Shown: piece by piece, positions 6,385 to 7,255 of the stretch
How positions within the stretch are numbered: the first letter of the stretch is position 1
Layout of the letters: every line of letters starts with the position of its first letter
Assembly (NCBI GenBank): GCA_964387775.1
Contig: CAYLZO010000255.1
Coordinates: 1 to 7,255, forward strand
DNA: 7,255 nucleotides
Source: CAYLZO01 sp964387775
Lineage (GTDB): Bacteria; Chloroflexota; Anaerolineae; JAAYZQ01
Direction of reading: 5' to 3'
Notes under the pieces: model-generated
What the model was told of the DNA's origin: nothing
Databases searched by the model: none
Seen by the model: only the letters and a program-made list of their open reading frames with translations
Made by a program: the position numbers and the translations under genes

Positions 6385-6425
6385 GCCCGCTCAAGGCCCG
6401 TGACCCGACGTGGGCGCGGGCTTTT
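6385..6425 (+). terminator. Intrinsic terminator after the pentapeptide-repeat gene
   Basis: GCCCG (6396-6400) pairs with CGGGC (6417-6421), and CCC/GGG stack inside (6404-6406 with 6412-6414). An alternative outer stem is GCCCGC (6385-6390) with GCGGGC (6416-6421). TTTT follows at 6422-6425. It begins 5 bp after the stop codon. Confidence 0.7.
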
Positions 6426-6488
6426 GTGCGTTAGGCCGCTTCGCTGCGGATCGATGGCCATCAGAGATCATCAGCGACCAGAACCTCA

Positions 6489-6495
6489 AAGGAGG
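6489..6495 (+). promoter_or_regulatory. Strong Shine-Dalgarno of the nitroreductase gene
   Basis: AAGGAGG lies 9 nt before the ATG at 6505 and fixes the start over the upstream in-frame possibilities. Confidence 0.75.
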
Positions 6496-6504
6496 AACCA
6501 ACCC

Positions 6505-7008
6505 ATGGACGAGCGATTGAGCATCCTTTTCTCCCGGCGGAGCATCCGGGAATACACGAGCGAGCCGATAAGCGAGCGAGACCTCCAAAGCCTGCTCGAA
6601 GCCGGCATGGCCGCGCCCTCGGCGTCGAACCGCAAGCCGTGGCATTTCGTCGTGGTTACCGACAGGCCCACGCTCCAAGCCCTGGCCGAGGCCCATCCCT
6701 TCGGCAAGATGATTGCACGGGCCGCGGTGGGCATTGCCGTCTGCGGCGATCCGGCGGTGTCCGATTGGTGGGTACAGGATTGTAGCGCGGCCACGGAGAA
6801 CGTCTTGGTCGCGGCCGCCGGGCTGGGGCTGGGCGGCGTCTGGCTGGGCTGTCACGGCCGCCCCGAGCGCGAGCAAGCGGTTCGCGAGGTGCTGGGCATC
6901 CCCGAGAACATCGGCGTGCTGAGCCTGCTGTCCATCGGCCAGCCGGCCGAGGAAAAGCCGGCCCGCACCCAGTTCGACCCGTCGCGGGTGCATCGAAACC
7001 GCTGGTGA
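6505..7008 (+). CDS. Nitroreductase-family flavoprotein
   Basis: Nitroreductase-family proteins bind FMN and reduce nitro compounds, quinones or similar acceptors with NAD(P)H. The start is ATG at 6505, with AAGGAGG (6489-6495) 9 nt upstream; the frame opens further 5' but only through the terminator region. The 167 residues fit the short subgroup of the family. RRSIREY (11-17) and AAPSASNRKPWHFVVV (36-51) are the usual FMN phosphate and ring contacts. CSAATENVLVAAAGLGLGGVWLG (93-115, hydrophobic helix then Gly-rich turn) and IGQPAEEKP (144-152) complete the pattern. It is predicted to be soluble and cytosolic. Two Cys residues (93 and 116) bracket the central helix. The physiological substrate is unknown. 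No clear promoter is seen in 6426-6504; the stop overlaps the next gene's GTG, so the two are probably translated together. Confidence 0.92.
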   Translation: MDERLSILFSRRSIREYTSEPISERDLQSLLEAGMAAPSASNRKPWHFVVVTDRPTLQALAEAHPFGKMIARAAVGIAVCGDPAVSDWWVQDCSAATENVLVAAAGLGLGGVWLGCHGRPEREQAVREVLGIPENIGVLSLLSIGQPAEEKPARTQFDPSRVHRNRW

Positions 7009-7255
7009 CGGAACTCTGCGCCCGGTCGATTAGCCGCTCAGTGCAGGCCGGTCCGCTCCTTAAGAGGGGGGCGGTTTGGCGTGTACTGGCCGTCTTTGAG
7101 CGGGCCTGCGACCTGGCAACACCCGACGGCCCTGCCCTGAGCGGAGTCGAAGGGGACGTCGTCGCCCTGGTACTGCCCGAGATCGGAGATGGGCCGCTGA
7201 ATATCGTCGTCGAGAGACTGGACCAGTCTTTGAGACTGGTCCAGTCTGGCATGGC
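7005..7255 (+). CDS. DUF2877-like protein, N-terminal part (runs off the right edge)
   Basis: An open frame starts at GTG 7005, which overlaps the nitroreductase stop as GTGA, and continues to the window end with no stop (83 codons). No good Shine-Dalgarno precedes it, so coupling to the upstream gene is likely; GTG at 7041 is another possible start. The segment WRVLAVFERACDL, then DVVALVLPEIGDGPLNIVV, reads like the N-terminal part of DUF2877 (AllH-type) proteins, some of which belong to the oxamate carbamoyltransferase complex of allantoin breakdown; I base this on remembered family patterns, so it is tentative. Two repeat elements lie in the same frame: one at 7131-7155 apparently adds PALSGVEG between TPDG and DVVAL, and a palindrome pair at 7215-7247 encodes RLDQSLRLVQS. 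The second may disturb the conserved domain. Whether the full gene is functional cannot be judged. Confidence 0.55.
   Translation, partial: MTELCARSISRSVQAGPLLKRGAVWRVLAVFERACDLATPDGPALSGVEGDVVALVLPEIGDGPLNIVVERLDQSLRLVQSGM
7131..7155 (+). repeat. REP-like 25-bp element, copy 2, inside the DUF2877-like gene
   Basis: It begins CCTGCCCTGAGCG, ends TCGAAGGGG, and differs from copy 1 (429-453, opposite strand) at two positions. In the gene's frame it reads PALSGVEG, exactly 8 codons. Removing those 24 bases keeps the frame and leaves TPDG joined to DVVAL. Confidence 0.75.
7215..7247. repeat. Pair of complementary palindromes at the right edge
   Basis: AGACTGGACCAGTCT (7215-7229) and AGACTGGTCCAGTCT (7233-7247) are perfect reverse complements separated by TTG, and each is itself a palindrome with one central base. 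They lie in the DUF2877-like reading frame without creating a stop. The run can form a 15-bp hairpin. The window ends 8 bp later, which is compatible with a repeat-driven contig break. Confidence 0.8.

Noticed and set aside
5750..6394. Long minus-strand open frame opposite the pentapeptide gene, rich in QVG and LEVG patterns
   Set aside because: It is the antisense image of the pentapeptide repeats; the plus strand has the ribosome site, the promoter and the real repeat pattern.
1..7255. CRISPR array, integrase, transposase, toxin-antitoxin or defence genes
   Set aside because: I found no regularly spaced direct repeats and no such protein motifs; the repeats present are short palindromes or dispersed elements.

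Overview
The window is high-GC bacterial DNA. It most resembles a metagenomic scaffold from Chloroflexota (Anaerolineae-like). This is inference from three things: the gene families present; short palindromic repeats inside and between genes, of kinds I associate with that phylum; and a secreted protein ending in a YLPLIW-type tail. A run of 10 Ns (1202-1211) marks an assembly gap.

Layout. Plus strand, 2-802: the 3' part of recJ, entering from the left edge. It converges, with 9 bp between stop codons, on a minus-strand cluster. In transcription order that cluster is ackA (5442-4219), a sodium-pump decarboxylase beta subunit (4186-3053), a repeat-rich spacer, and a lipoprotein glycoside hydrolase with a carbohydrate-binding module (2910-812, crossing the gap). 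Positions 5443-6031 form a divergent control region. To the left a near-consensus sigma-70 promoter serves ackA through a leader that holds an intrinsic terminator. To the right a second good promoter serves a small pentapeptide-repeat gene (6032-6379) through a long structured leader. A terminator follows, then a nitroreductase-like gene (6505-7008) whose stop overlaps the start of a DUF2877-like gene that runs off the right edge.

Function. ackA makes ATP and acetate from acetyl phosphate. The beta subunit would couple decarboxylation of a biotin-bound carboxyl group to sodium export. The lipoprotein probably acts on polysaccharide outside the membrane. Together these fit a fermentative sugar and organic-acid user, but the alpha, gamma and biotin-carrier subunits of the pump are not in the window.

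Most unusual content. (1) Two copies of one 25-bp repeat, in opposite orientation, each apparently adding 8 in-frame codons to a different protein. (2) A palindrome pair, also read in frame, at the right edge. (3) A 126-bp repeat block whose two palindromes differ by a pair-preserving change. (4) The promoter-hairpin-terminator leader of ackA, which matches no riboswitch class I recognise. (5) The structured leader before the pentapeptide gene.
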